NCBI RefSeq assembly: GCF_900538275.1 | Contig: NZ_LR130778.1 | Span: 3,454,883-3,518,882, forward strand | From: Petrocella atlantisensis | GTDB taxonomy: Bacteria > Bacillota > Clostridia > Lachnospirales > Vallitaleaceae | Length of the DNA stretch: 64,000 nt | Reading direction: 5' to 3' | In this document: positions 55,672-64,000 of the stretch, one piece after another | How the letters are laid out: the number at the start of each line of letters is the position of its first letter | How positions within the stretch are numbered: the first letter of the stretch is position 1 | Program-made: the position numbers and the translations under genes | Notes under the pieces: generated by a model | What the model was told of the DNA's origin: nothing | Database searches by the model: none | What the model saw: the letters and a program-made list of their open reading frames with translations, nothing else

Positions 55672-56586
55672 ATGATAAAATCATGGTGGAACACAATAAA
55701 ATCTAATAGCGGTTTTTCCCTTGTAGAGGCATTGGTTACCATTGCCATTGTTGGTGCTGCCATGATTCCTATTTCCTTTGTCTTTACCCAAACCATTGGT
55801 ACGACAATAGAGACTAGAAAACAACTGGTGGCGAACGGTCTTGGGCAAGAATATCTGGAGGCTCTAAAAGCAAAAGAGTTCTCAGATTATGATTCTATTT
55901 TTGGTGTTGGCTCAACCATTGAGATTGACAATAGCTTTACAGAACTTACTTATGACCTTATGGGTTTGACACCTCTTCCGGAGGGTTATAAAGCAATATT
56001 GTCTTATGATACCAGTGTAGACATTGGTGCTTTTGCATTACCGTCGCCCACATCAATGCCGGATGCGGATATCATCATAGATATGCCCAGTGGTTATATG
56101 CATACAGTCTTACTAACAGATACTGACAGTGGTAATCTGACCACATACCCACAGACATCAACGTCCAGTACAGAGCGGGTCATCAGAATCAATGGAGACC
56201 GTGACACTGGAATGATTACTTTGGATTATTATGATCAGTTGACAGGCGGTGGAGGCTCTCTTGACAGTCGTTTTAGTGTATCAGCAACTTCAGATCCCGC
56301 AATCCGATTACTGATGGGGGATGGTGCAGGTGTTGGTACACCTATAACAACCCGAATAGATATCGATAGTAACTTGCCCCAAGAAATCAAATTGTATTTC
56401 TATGAAGAGGATACCAATACGGTACAAGCAACCACTAAGATTATAAGCGGTTCCGTCAGTATTAGTAGGAATCTAAATAGTGTAGACAGCTTCGATCGTA
56501 GAATCATGGCTATAAAAGTTGAGATATTTGATGTGCATTCAGGTAATAAGCTTGGTACCTATACAACCACCAAGATTGATGAATAG
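55672..56586 (+). CDS. minor pilin, PilV/GspI-like
   Basis: 304 residues with a class III signal: SNSG / FSLVEALVTIAIVGAAMIP, cleaved after Gly14, Glu at +5. The remainder is a Ser/Thr/Asp-rich extracellular domain with no recognised fold. The TAG stop is part of the next gene's ribosome binding site (TAGGTGAT). Likely part of a pilus-initiating tip complex with the three genes that follow. Confidence 0.8.
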   Translation: MIKSWWNTIKSNSGFSLVEALVTIAIVGAAMIPISFVFTQTIGTTIETRKQLVANGLGQEYLEALKAKEFSDYDSIFGVGSTIEIDNSFTELTYDLMGLTPLPEGYKAILSYDTSVDIGAFALPSPTSMPDADIIIDMPSGYMHTVLLTDTDSGNLTTYPQTSTSSTERVIRINGDRDTGMITLDYYDQLTGGGGSLDSRFSVSATSDPAIRLLMGDGAGVGTPITTRIDIDSNLPQEIKLYFYEEDTNTVQATTKIISGSVSISRNLNSVDSFDRRIMAIKVEIFDVHSGNKLGTYTTTKIDE

Positions 56587-56594
56587 GTGATCTT

Positions 56595-59129
56595 ATGAGA
56601 TTATGGGATAAATTGAACAATCAAAAAGGATCTACTTTGTTGTTTGTTGTCATCACCGTGGCGATTTTGTCCATGTTAGGTACAGCTCTACTTGCTATGT
56701 CCTTAATGAATATCAACATGAAGCATAATGACAATCGTATCAAGAAGACGTTATACTATGCTGAATCAGGGATAGATCAAGTCTATGCCCGTGTAGGTAA
56801 GGTGGTGGAAGTCTCTATTTCCGATGCCATTGCAGATACGGATGATGATATTAAACACATCTTAAATGAGATTGATGCCATGTTGTTGGATGAAACCAAC
56901 CTTCCACCTTATGTTGGCATTAATAGCAGCATCACTTATGTTGAAGAAGCACCAATTATAGAACTAAGAGACCTGATTGTACCTAGTGGTGCCATGTACA
57001 TGCTAGATGCAGAGGCCCTTAAGGTATTGTCGGATCAAATATACAGACACCATTTTAGAAGTGCCATGAATAGTAATGGTTCTCAAAGCAACCTTATTGC
57101 TTTTTTGGATTCAGAGTTATTTGTCTACTTGGATAACAATACACCTGCTCAGAATAACTCTTCCATTAACATCAATACAGCCGCCATTACTGTTACGCCT
57201 TTTTCAGGTGTTGACACAACGTATCGTGTTGAAGGTATAGAATCAACATTTATACTTGGGGATCATACAGAAAAGAAAATATCCACAGATATCGTTGTTA
57301 GTGATCAAATCAAATCTTATCCCCTTAATACCATTGAAAAAAGAACCCTTTTACCGGACAACCCTATATGGCAAAAAGCTTTGGTCGCTAATGATGATAT
57401 AGCCTTTAATGCAGGTGCTGTCGTGGATATTCACGGTGATATCTATGGTTATGGCAAGCTTCCGGTAGGGGATGCCATTCATAATCCGAAAAATTATGGT
57501 GGGATTATGGTGAATGGTACGAGTAGGGTTACAGTACATGGCAATATCTTTAGCCGTAGTTATGTGCAACTAACGGACGGTAGTTCTAGTAATGCCAGGT
57601 TAACCGTGAACAATGGCTTGGTTTATGCCAATAGCGTTGTGTTACAAGATGGCGCCAGTGGTCAAATGAACTTCAATGGCAATGTTTATACCAGTGATGA
57701 TTTGGAACTAAACGGTACAGGTGGTACCATAGATATTAACGGTAGTTATTATGGTTACACCGATGGGAGTGGCACAGGTGTTACACATGATCTTAGTAGT
57801 GCCATTGTTATTAACGCGGATATGAATGGTGGATCGTCTTTATCCATTGATGGTGCTTTTAATCCTGTTGCCAGTACCAAAAATGACATTGACTTCCTAG
57901 AGAGTCATGAAGGGATTCTAATTGGAGGGACAGCTTATGTGGATGTACAACCTACCAGGTATCAGACAGCAGAAAGCGTATCACTAAAAGGCAATTTTGT
58001 GGCTTATACATGGGGGTTTGACCTTGAAACCATTGATCTTATGAAATCTATAGGAGATAGTTTTTTCAAGCAAGTGCCTTATGATTTTTATGCTGGTAGT
58101 GATGCTGTTCATGATGCTACTTTAGAAAGTAAGTTATTAAAAGACAATGTTTCCTGGCAGGCTATATATGGGTCGACCATCAGTTTGGCAAATGGTACGA
58201 CACCACCATTCACACCATACGATTTGAAAGATCGAAAAGCTTATTTTGTAGCTTTTAAGCACTATATTGATGGCGATAGTAATACCTTTGTCAAAACCGG
58301 GCCTGGTGTCAACCTTCAGAAATATATCTATACAACAGGATTAAAGTTGGTTTATGATGCTACAGTGGGGGGCAATGACTTTTTGGACCTTACCCATCAT
58401 AATGGCACCAATACAAACCAGGTCGGACAAGAAGGCTATGATAATCTAAGAATTAAGACAAGCTTAGATCATATCTATCAACTTCATATGCTACGTCATA
58501 GAAGTGATCCGGGGACGCCGGTCATTGACAATCCGGACGCAGACCCTTTGGTTCTACCAACCTACTATAATGTAAACGCCGTCCATAAGTATACCAAGAT
58601 TGATACCATAGGTTCACTCAACCATAATAATGCACCTTATCCTACCGTACCTAGTGTGTTGAATGCAGCTCAAAACGCACTTGAGATTACTTATGTCAAT
58701 GATGCAACCGCTCAACCACTACATATATATGCCGGTAGCTTAGGTTCAGAAAACCCTTCCATACATATACCAAGTGGTAGGGCTCAAGGTGTTATTGTAC
58801 ATAACGGTGATATTGTGATCCACGGTAATTTGGAATTTGCCGGACCTATTATATCTGGAGGATCCATAACCGCAACTGGTGGCACCCAGACCTATAAGAA
58901 CAACACATTGGTCATAAAAAACTACTTGGCACAGAAGATTTACGAGGACAATGTCCTGTATAACTTGTTTAATGTCGTGGACCGAAGTGGACCAGGGTCC
59001 GCGCCGGTATTCTTAGAAGAGATTGAATTTGTTGACTTTGATCAGACGACAACCTTAGATCCCAACAATAACAGCCCTTATAGATACAGTGATTTGATGG
59101 GTTTTGAATTCTGGAAAGTTGAAGAATAG
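56595..59129 (+). CDS. giant PilX-like minor pilin with a beta-helix domain
   Basis: 844 residues. N-terminus NNQKG / STLLFVVITVAILSML: Gly at -1 (residue 12) but Phe instead of Glu at +5, as in PilX/GspK-type proteins. Residues about 265-410 form short repeats rich in G, N, D and V (DIHGDIYGYG, VTVHGNIFS, MNFNGNVYTS, IDINGSYYGY), typical of a right-handed beta-helix; a second such patch lies near 725-765. Far larger than usual PilX proteins. It could be a pilus-tip adhesin. The upstream gene overlaps its binding site. Confidence 0.75.
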   Translation: MRLWDKLNNQKGSTLLFVVITVAILSMLGTALLAMSLMNINMKHNDNRIKKTLYYAESGIDQVYARVGKVVEVSISDAIADTDDDIKHILNEIDAMLLDETNLPPYVGINSSITYVEEAPIIELRDLIVPSGAMYMLDAEALKVLSDQIYRHHFRSAMNSNGSQSNLIAFLDSELFVYLDNNTPAQNNSSININTAAITVTPFSGVDTTYRVEGIESTFILGDHTEKKISTDIVVSDQIKSYPLNTIEKRTLLPDNPIWQKALVANDDIAFNAGAVVDIHGDIYGYGKLPVGDAIHNPKNYGGIMVNGTSRVTVHGNIFSRSYVQLTDGSSSNARLTVNNGLVYANSVVLQDGASGQMNFNGNVYTSDDLELNGTGGTIDINGSYYGYTDGSGTGVTHDLSSAIVINADMNGGSSLSIDGAFNPVASTKNDIDFLESHEGILIGGTAYVDVQPTRYQTAESVSLKGNFVAYTWGFDLETIDLMKSIGDSFFKQVPYDFYAGSDAVHDATLESKLLKDNVSWQAIYGSTISLANGTTPPFTPYDLKDRKAYFVAFKHYIDGDSNTFVKTGPGVNLQKYIYTTGLKLVYDATVGGNDFLDLTHHNGTNTNQVGQEGYDNLRIKTSLDHIYQLHMLRHRSDPGTPVIDNPDADPLVLPTYYNVNAVHKYTKIDTIGSLNHNNAPYPTVPSVLNAAQNALEITYVNDATAQPLHIYAGSLGSENPSIHIPSGRAQGVIVHNGDIVIHGNLEFAGPIISGGSITATGGTQTYKNNTLVIKNYLAQKIYEDNVLYNLFNVVDRSGPGSAPVFLEEIEFVDFDQTTTLDPNNNSPYRYSDLMGFEFWKVEE

Positions 59130-59138
59130 GTGATAAAG

Positions 59139-59678
59139 ATGTGTGTAAAATGTTTGAACACAATCAGAAGACAAGAGGGTTATACCCTTATTGAGATGAT
59201 TATTGTCATGGCCTTACTCGCCATTGCCATTGGTCTTTCCGGCTTTGGGTTAAATACATTGTACACCAACAACATCAACACTTATTCAAATCAACTGATT
59301 AGTGAAATTAAGTTGGTTCAAACAAAAGAGATGGCTTCTAAGGATAAAGACTATAGATTGACTTTGGCTTATGATTCAACCCTAGAACAATATATCGGAA
59401 CCACTTTGGTACGTATGGGACCAACAGGAACATATTCGACTTTAAAAACCATCAAATTCCCAAAAAAAGTAGCTATAAAAAAATGGGATGGTACGCATTA
59501 TGTGGATATTCTACCACCCAGTCATACTTTAGTCAGTTTTGAATTTGATACGACTTCCGGCCAAGTTAAGAATACGGCCAATGGTGACGGCAAGTATCAA
59601 ATCAGTTCAACGTCGTCAAGTCGGGTGATTGAATTTGAGGTGATTAAGCAAAACGGAAGGGTGGTTATGGATGACTAG
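59139..59678 (+). CDS. minor pilin, GspH/FimT-like
   Basis: 179 residues; signal RRQEG / YTLIEMIIVMALLAIAIGL, cleaved after Gly14, Glu at +5. ATG 59139 is preferred over GTG 59130: AGGTGATAAAG lies just before it, overlapping the previous stop codon. C-terminal domain has a FEFDTTSGQV segment like GspH proteins. Overlaps the next gene by 8 bases. Confidence 0.82.
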   Translation: MCVKCLNTIRRQEGYTLIEMIIVMALLAIAIGLSGFGLNTLYTNNINTYSNQLISEIKLVQTKEMASKDKDYRLTLAYDSTLEQYIGTTLVRMGPTGTYSTLKTIKFPKKVAIKKWDGTHYVDILPPSHTLVSFEFDTTSGQVKNTANGDGKYQISSTSSSRVIEFEVIKQNGRVVMDD

Positions 59679-60216
59679 CGACAAAGGATTTACGACCATT
59701 GAGCTTATTTTGGCCATTGCCATAGCCGGTATCATTATGGGGGCTGTCGGTACGTTTTTGAATTTTAATCTAAAAGGTTTTAATGCAACGAAAGAGATCA
59801 TAGACATTCAATATGAAGCACAGTTGGCTATGAATCAGATTACGGCCATAGCCAAAGAATCAAAAGGCATTGAAGACATCTTTGATCAAGCTGGTAATTC
59901 TAGGATAGATTCTCCTGATCTTCTTATTAATCCAAGTAAGATCATTTTTCATCAAGAAGATCCTATAGAAGGCACGATTGAATTTGAAATAGACTTTGAT
60001 CCAAGTACGAGGGTTCTAACATGCACCATCACTTTGCCTGACGGATCGTCTCAAAGCTATCCTATGGCCAGTCGTATTGAAGCACTTAGTGTAGCACCCA
60101 CCAATGATGTTGACTTTGAATATACTAAAAGTATTCAAATTTTTCTTGATATGACAGATGGTGATGCAAATATGAGTACACAAAGTCAGGTGAAATTCAG
60201 GAATTTTGAAAAATAG
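59671..60216 (+). CDS. minor pilin, PilW/GspJ-like
   Basis: 181 residues; very short signal MTSDKG / FTTIELILAIAIAGIIMG, cleaved after Gly6, Glu at +5. Followed by YEAQLAMNQITAIAKES, the helix pattern of PilW/GspJ. Last gene of the pilus locus, ended by a strong terminator. With the three preceding genes it would make a GspH-I-J-K-like initiation complex. Confidence 0.8.
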   Translation: MTSDKGFTTIELILAIAIAGIIMGAVGTFLNFNLKGFNATKEIIDIQYEAQLAMNQITAIAKESKGIEDIFDQAGNSRIDSPDLLINPSKIIFHQEDPIEGTIEFEIDFDPSTRVLTCTITLPDGSSQSYPMASRIEALSVAPTNDVDFEYTKSIQIFLDMTDGDANMSTQSQVKFRNFEK

Positions 60217-60235
60217 CGTAATATTATTATGAGAT

Positions 60236-60274
60236 AAAAAAACAGACCAATGCTGAAGTAGGTCTGTTTTTTTT
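60236..60274 (+). terminator. terminator of the pilus locus
   Basis: AAAAAACAGACC pairs with GGTCTGTTTTTT around a 12-base loop, with eight T in a row. Confidence 0.93.
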
Positions 60275-60301
60275 GACACTCAGCATGTTTATTGATATAA
60301 T
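60273..60301 (+). promoter_or_regulatory. consensus promoter of the yqeG-aro operon
   Basis: TTGACA, 17-base spacer, TATAAT, a perfect consensus. The first TT of the -35 box is the end of the pilus terminator T-run. Confidence 0.9.
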
Positions 60302-60350
60302 AATGCATGCGTTATATTAACACCTAAATATTGAAAGTACGGTGAAAAAA

Positions 60351-60854
60351 ATGAAGATATTATATCCGGATGAATATTTGGATCAAGTGTATGATATAGA
60401 TTTTGATAGTCTGTATGAACAAGGGTATCGTGCTGTATTGTTTGATGTCGACAATACGCTTGTACCATTCGATCAATTCGATGCTCATGATGAACTCATA
60501 CGACTTATGGAAGTGCTTCAAACCAAGGGTTATAAAGTGGCTCTTGTGTCGAATAATTCAAAGGATAGGGTTGATACCCTTAATCAAGGCTTGAAGATAC
60601 CGGTCATGGCAAACGCTATGAAGCCCTTTACTTATAAGTTGAAGCGCATACTAAAGACGATTGAGGTGGAGCCTCAAAAAGCAATATTTGTTGGTGACCA
60701 GATTTTTACGGATGTCTGGGTGGGTAACCGCTTAGGTTTGTATACGATTCTGGTTAAACCAATACAAGAAAGAGAGCAGATGGTCACTTATGTTAAGAGA
60801 AGAACCGAAAAGTTATTGTTAAATAGATATTTAAGAAAGAAGGGCGTTAGATGA
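60351..60854 (+). CDS. yqeG: YqeG family HAD phosphatase
   Basis: HAD-superfamily phosphatase, related to phosphatidylglycerophosphate phosphatase Gep4/PgpP. 167 residues from ATG 60351: LFDVDNTLVPFDQ (nucleophile Asp and acid Asp), ALVSNNSK, MKPFTYKLKR (Lys), FVGDQIFTDVWVGNRLG. An alternative GTG at 60342 adds three residues. Overlaps aroE (ATGA), an arrangement like yqeG near aroE in B. subtilis. Confidence 0.9.
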   Translation: MKILYPDEYLDQVYDIDFDSLYEQGYRAVLFDVDNTLVPFDQFDAHDELIRLMEVLQTKGYKVALVSNNSKDRVDTLNQGLKIPVMANAMKPFTYKLKRILKTIEVEPQKAIFVGDQIFTDVWVGNRLGLYTILVKPIQEREQMVTYVKRRTEKLLLNRYLRKKGVR

Positions 60855-61708
60855 TTAAAGGGACAACGGATGTATATGGTTTAATCGGAGATCCGGTCGG
60901 TCATAGCTTTTCACCTTTCATTCATAATATGTTGGCAGAAGCCCTGAGTGAAAACATGGCTTATGTGGCTTTCCATGTCAAGGAAAATCAATTGGAACAC
61001 GCGATGGCAGGACTTAAAGGCCTGAGTATCAAAGGTGCTAATGTAACGGTACCTTATAAAGTTGATGTTATATCTTATCTAGATTATGTCGATGACATGG
61101 CTAAAGCCATTGGCGCCGTCAATACCATCAAGCTAGACAACAATGAACTGGTCGGATACAATACGGATTGGATCGGACTCTTAAAAGCGTTAAAAGAAAT
61201 TAAGATTAATCTAAGAGATAAATCTATATTAATTATTGGTGCGGGTGGTGCAGCTAGAGCCGTAGGTATGATGTGTGCCCATGAAGGTGCCGGACATATC
61301 GCCATCACCAATAGAACACAGGCGAATGCAGAGAAGTTAGCCAAATTAATTAACCGTCATTATGATGTATCCACAGAAGTAATACCACTTGAAGACCTTA
61401 AAGAAAGAAACGATTTGGTGATTGCCTTTCAGACGACACCAATTGGCATGTATCCTCATAGTGCCAACAATCCCATCTATGAAACAAAGTTCTATGAAAC
61501 GTTAGAAGTGGCGGTGGACCTTATATACAATCCACTTGAGACCCATTTTTTACGAGAAGCTAGAGAAGCAGGCGCCATTACCATGAATGGTATGGGCATG
61601 CTTTTTCATCAGGCTATAGCAGCATTTGAGCTATGGCGTGAATGCACCATTGATGATGGAACTAAAAAAAGATGCTATCAAGCTTTTTTACAACAGATGA
61701 CGAAATGA
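60851..61708 (+). CDS. aroE: shikimate dehydrogenase
   Basis: NADPH reduction of 3-dehydroshikimate to shikimate in aromatic amino acid synthesis. 285 residues: GDPVGHSFSPFIHN substrate motif, GANVTVPYK with the catalytic Lys, NTDWIGL with the catalytic Asp, nucleotide-binding GAGGAARAVG, and MNGMGMLFHQA near the end. Translationally coupled to yqeG; aroK follows. Confidence 0.97.
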   Translation: MIKGTTDVYGLIGDPVGHSFSPFIHNMLAEALSENMAYVAFHVKENQLEHAMAGLKGLSIKGANVTVPYKVDVISYLDYVDDMAKAIGAVNTIKLDNNELVGYNTDWIGLLKALKEIKINLRDKSILIIGAGGAARAVGMMCAHEGAGHIAITNRTQANAEKLAKLINRHYDVSTEVIPLEDLKERNDLVIAFQTTPIGMYPHSANNPIYETKFYETLEVAVDLIYNPLETHFLREAREAGAITMNGMGMLFHQAIAAFELWRECTIDDGTKKRCYQAFLQQMTK

Positions 61709-61728
61709 TACAACAATAGGTGATTAGA

Positions 61729-62250
61729 ATGAATGAAGGAAATAAAGGTGAAAATATAGTTTTAATAGGATTCATGGGCTGTGGTAAGACCTCCGTGACG
61801 AAAGAGCTTGCTAAAAGGTTGAATCTTAACTTTATTGACATGGATGAAAAAATTGAAAAAGCTGAAGGTAAAACAGTTAGCGAAATATTTAGAGATCATG
61901 GTGAAGCTTATTTTAGAGAGCTTGAAACGACCTATCTAAAAAGCTTAAAGGACCAAAAAAACAAGATCATATCAACAGGTGGTGGTGTTATTCTAAGAGA
62001 AGAAAACATTGAAATGTTAAAAAAAATAGGTGTTGTTGTTTTTTTACAAGCCGATGTTGCACATATTCTTAAGAATATCAAAGACGACCATAAACGACCT
62101 TTGCTTCAAGAAGAACAAGATCTTGAAGGAAAAATCAGCAGTATGTTAGAGATTAGAGAACCCTTGTATTTAAGCACAGCCAATGTCATTATACAAACAT
62201 CAGGTAAACCAATCAAAAGTATAGTGGATGAGATTCTAGCGATTTTGTGA
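61729..62250 (+). CDS. aroK: shikimate kinase
   Basis: ATP phosphorylation of shikimate at O3. 173 residues: P-loop GFMGCGKTS, shikimate-binding DMDEKIE and FRELE, STGGGVILR, and the lid arginine in DHKRPLL. ATG 61729 is chosen over GTG 61720 because AGGTGATTAG lies before it. Confidence 0.96.
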   Translation: MNEGNKGENIVLIGFMGCGKTSVTKELAKRLNLNFIDMDEKIEKAEGKTVSEIFRDHGEAYFRELETTYLKSLKDQKNKIISTGGGVILREENIEMLKKIGVVVFLQADVAHILKNIKDDHKRPLLQEEQDLEGKISSMLEIREPLYLSTANVIIQTSGKPIKSIVDEILAIL

Positions 62251-62259
62251 GGTGATGAA

Positions 62260-62691
62260 ATGAAAATACTGGTCATCAATGGACCTAATCTGAATTTTTT
62301 AGGTATTAGAAGTACGGACATTTATGGACAGGAAGACTATAATAGCCTAATAGAAAAGATCATGACTTTCAGCCATAAGCAAGAGGTTGAGACGGACTGT
62401 TTCCAGTCTAACCACGAAGGTGCGATTATTGATCGACTTCAGAAGGCCTACTATGAACAAGTAGATGGGATTGTCATTAATCCAGGTGCCTATACCCATT
62501 ATAGTTATGCAATCCGAGATGCAATTAGTAGCATTCAGATTCCGACAGTGGAAGTTCATATTTCGAACATTCATGAAAGAGAAGCTTTTCGCCATGTTTC
62601 TGTTACGAAGGATGTATGTGTGCATCAGATCGTCGGAAAAGGTTTGGAGGGTTATCTGGAAGCCATCTCTTATCTAAAAGGAAGATATTAA
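62260..62691 (+). CDS. aroQ: 3-dehydroquinate dehydratase, type II
   Basis: Dehydrates 3-dehydroquinate to 3-dehydroshikimate, the step before AroE. 143 residues, dodecameric type II family: INGPNLNFLGIR, IYGQEDY (catalytic Tyr), SNHEGAIIDRL, NPGAYTHYSYAIRDA and VEVHISNIHEREAFRH (catalytic His). GAGGTGATG precedes the ATG. The remaining pathway genes are not in this window. Confidence 0.97.
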   Translation: MKILVINGPNLNFLGIRSTDIYGQEDYNSLIEKIMTFSHKQEVETDCFQSNHEGAIIDRLQKAYYEQVDGIVINPGAYTHYSYAIRDAISSIQIPTVEVHISNIHEREAFRHVSVTKDVCVHQIVGKGLEGYLEAISYLKGRY

Positions 62692-62730
62692 ATATAGTTT
62701 GAGACACGTCATGAAACACGGAGGAAGACA

Positions 62731-63816
62731 ATGACCGACAAATACAGGGTCCAAAGACATGAACGATTGCTTCAAAAAATGAAAGAAAAAGAACTTCAGG
62801 CACTGTTTATAACCAGTACTCATAATCGACATTATATCACCGGTTTTACAGGTAGTTCAGCCTATGTCTATATATCAGCGGATAAAAAAGTACTGATGAC
62901 AGATTTCCGCTATTTGGAGCAGGCGGCTATGCAATGTCCGGACTATGAGATTGTAGATTATATGGCCTTGGGTTTAAACGAGACGCTTGAGCATATTATG
63001 GAAATGGATGGCACAAATACCCTTGGATTTGAAGATCATCATTTAACAGTCAAGGCATTTGATTTTCATAAAAGCCATCTTGAACATATTATATGGGTAC
63101 CTCTTGAAGACATGCTTGAAAGGTTGCGTATGGTCAAAGACCAATTAGAGCTGGACTTGATTGAATATGCTGCAAGCATTGGAGATGCTGCTTATAAACA
63201 TATACTGGACTATGTAAAAGTTGGTATGAGAGAAATTGACGTAGCTTTAGAGCTTGAGATGTTTATGAAAAAGAAGGGTGCCAGTCGGCTTTCTTTTGAA
63301 ACCATTGTAGCATCAGGCAAAAGAAGCAGTCTACCACATGCAGTACCTACGACAAAGACCATTGAAAAAGGAGATTTTGTAACTTTGGACTTTGGTTGTG
63401 TCTATGAAGGGTATTGTTCAGATATGACACGTACTTTTGTTATGGGTGAAGCAAGTGATGATCAGATCAGGCTCTACAATACAGTTTTAAAAGCTCAGGA
63501 AATGGCCCTTGAAGCTATTAAAAGGGGTATGACGGGTAAGGAAGTGGATCTTATCGCTAGAGACTATATCTATAGCCAGGGCTATGAAGGTTATTTTGGT
63601 CACGGGTTGGGTCATAGTTTGGGACTTGAGGTACATGAAAACCCTAGGTTGTCAGAGCAAGGTCATATGACACTGCAAGAAGGTATGGTGGTGACCATAG
63701 AACCGGGTATTTATATACCGGACTTTGGTGGTGTTCGTATTGAAGACCTTATCGTTATCACAAAGGATGGACACAAAAATTTTGTGCATTCAGATAAGCG
63801 TCTTATTGTTATTTAA
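62731..63816 (+). CDS. pepP: Xaa-Pro aminopeptidase (M24B)
   Basis: Removes N-terminal residues before proline. 361 residues: N-terminal creatinase-like domain (1-130), then the pita-bread fold with metal ligands Asp220, Asp231, His291, Glu324 and Glu338 (DFGCVYEGYCSD, GHGLGHSLGLEVHE, IEPGIYIPDFGG). CGGAGGAAG precedes the ATG. In Bacillota it commonly stands directly before efp, as seems the case here. Confidence 0.95.
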   Translation: MTDKYRVQRHERLLQKMKEKELQALFITSTHNRHYITGFTGSSAYVYISADKKVLMTDFRYLEQAAMQCPDYEIVDYMALGLNETLEHIMEMDGTNTLGFEDHHLTVKAFDFHKSHLEHIIWVPLEDMLERLRMVKDQLELDLIEYAASIGDAAYKHILDYVKVGMREIDVALELEMFMKKKGASRLSFETIVASGKRSSLPHAVPTTKTIEKGDFVTLDFGCVYEGYCSDMTRTFVMGEASDDQIRLYNTVLKAQEMALEAIKRGMTGKEVDLIARDYIYSQGYEGYFGHGLGHSLGLEVHENPRLSEQGHMTLQEGMVVTIEPGIYIPDFGGVRIEDLIVITKDGHKNFVHSDKRLIVI

Positions 63817-63817
63817 G

Positions 63818-63858
63818 TGGTTAAAGTGTCAAAACTAAGTTTTTATGTCTTTAACCAG
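63818..63858. repeat. short copy of the dispersed inverted-repeat element
   Basis: TGGTTAAAGTGTCAAAACTA continues as GTTT, matching the left end of the 125-bp element with one change over 25 bases; then TTTAACCAGA stands for the right end. The interior is missing. Confidence 0.68.
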
Positions 63859-63888
63859 ATGTTTATTGACAATAATCGCAAAAAAGTG

Positions 63889-63917
63889 TTGAAATAATAA
63901 GGTATTTAGATTACAAT
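63889..63917 (+). promoter_or_regulatory. promoter of the gene beyond the window edge
   Basis: TTGAAA, 17-base spacer, TACAAT, 83 bases before the window end. A TTGACA at 63866-63871 lacks a matching -10 box. Confidence 0.5.
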
Positions 63918-63988
63918 ATGTAAATGATTTCCAAGAGTTTATGAGGAAAAAATCTGTTAAATATCTAAGTGATTATTGGGTATTACAA

Positions 63989-64000
63989 GGAGGACAATAA
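63989..64000 (+). promoter_or_regulatory. ribosome binding site of the next gene, probably efp
   Basis: AAGGAGGACAATAA at the very end: a strong binding site whose start codon would be at 64001 or just after. Elongation factor P is inferred only from the usual pepP-efp order; no coding bases are visible. Confidence 0.5.

Overview
The window is one continuous stretch of chromosome from a low-GC, anaerobe-type Bacillota. It is most likely class Clostridia near the Lachnospirales, inferred by eye from gene content and order. Supporting signs are AGGAGG-type ribosome binding sites, frequent TTG and GTG starts, GatCAB, a CIRCE-controlled hrcA-grpE-dnaK cluster, the ireB-ruvX-DUF1292 trio, RNase J and a Gram-positive type IV pilus locus. 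No rRNA, tRNA, transposase, phage gene or CRISPR array was found. Nearly all of the window is housekeeping; the unusual material is in the intergenic DNA and the pilus genes.

Layout. 1-4.9 kb: 3' part of ligA, then gatC-gatA-gatB. 4.9-10.2 kb: fetAB ABC exporter (minus), a membrane diguanylate cyclase, glutamine-dependent nadE (minus). 10.3-18 kb: mgsA, comEA, a PhoB/PhoR-type two-component pair, a GerMN lipoprotein, comEC and holA, all plus. 18-25.1 kb: rpsT (minus), a FapA-family protein and a GAF-domain protein (plus), a 620-bp non-coding region packed with palindromes, then serS and yaaA (minus). 25.2-38.1 kb: lepA, hemW, hrcA-grpE-dnaK, dnaJ-prmA-rsmE-CheY-like, cysteine desulfurase-thiI. 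38.1-45 kb: an HPr-like protein without the phosphorylatable histidine (minus), mtaB, ireB-ruvX-DUF1292, fur, RNase J, YlbF-like, mltG. 45-47.4 kb: a structured direct-repeat region, then trmR-trhP. 47.4-60.2 kb: type IV pilus locus pilB-pilT-pilC-pilA-pilD-pilMN-pilO plus four minor pilin-like genes. 60.3-64 kb: yqeG-aroE-aroK-aroQ-pepP, with the ribosome binding site of a following gene (probably efp) at the edge.

How the genes fit together. Translation quality and tRNA modification recur: GatCAB, SerS, MtaB, ThiI with its sulfur donor, TrmR/TrhP, LepA, PrmA and RsmE. The pilus locus together with ComEA and ComEC gives much of a DNA-uptake machine, and the MshEN domain of PilB suggests c-di-GMP control; a diguanylate cyclase lies in the same window.

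Main unexplained signals. (1) A dispersed miniature inverted-repeat element, 125 bp when complete, whose end ACTGGTTAAGGTGTCAAAA carries an outward TTGACA. That hexamer is the -35 box of the serS and ylbF promoters and possibly of rpsT. (2) The 22.19-22.81 kb region, with nested palindromes and four hairpins whose apices are CATCCATG twice and CATGGATG twice, which are complementary to each other. (3) A perfect 98-bp direct repeat inside a multi-hairpin structure after mltG. (4) A PilM-PilN fusion and an 844-residue PilX-like protein.
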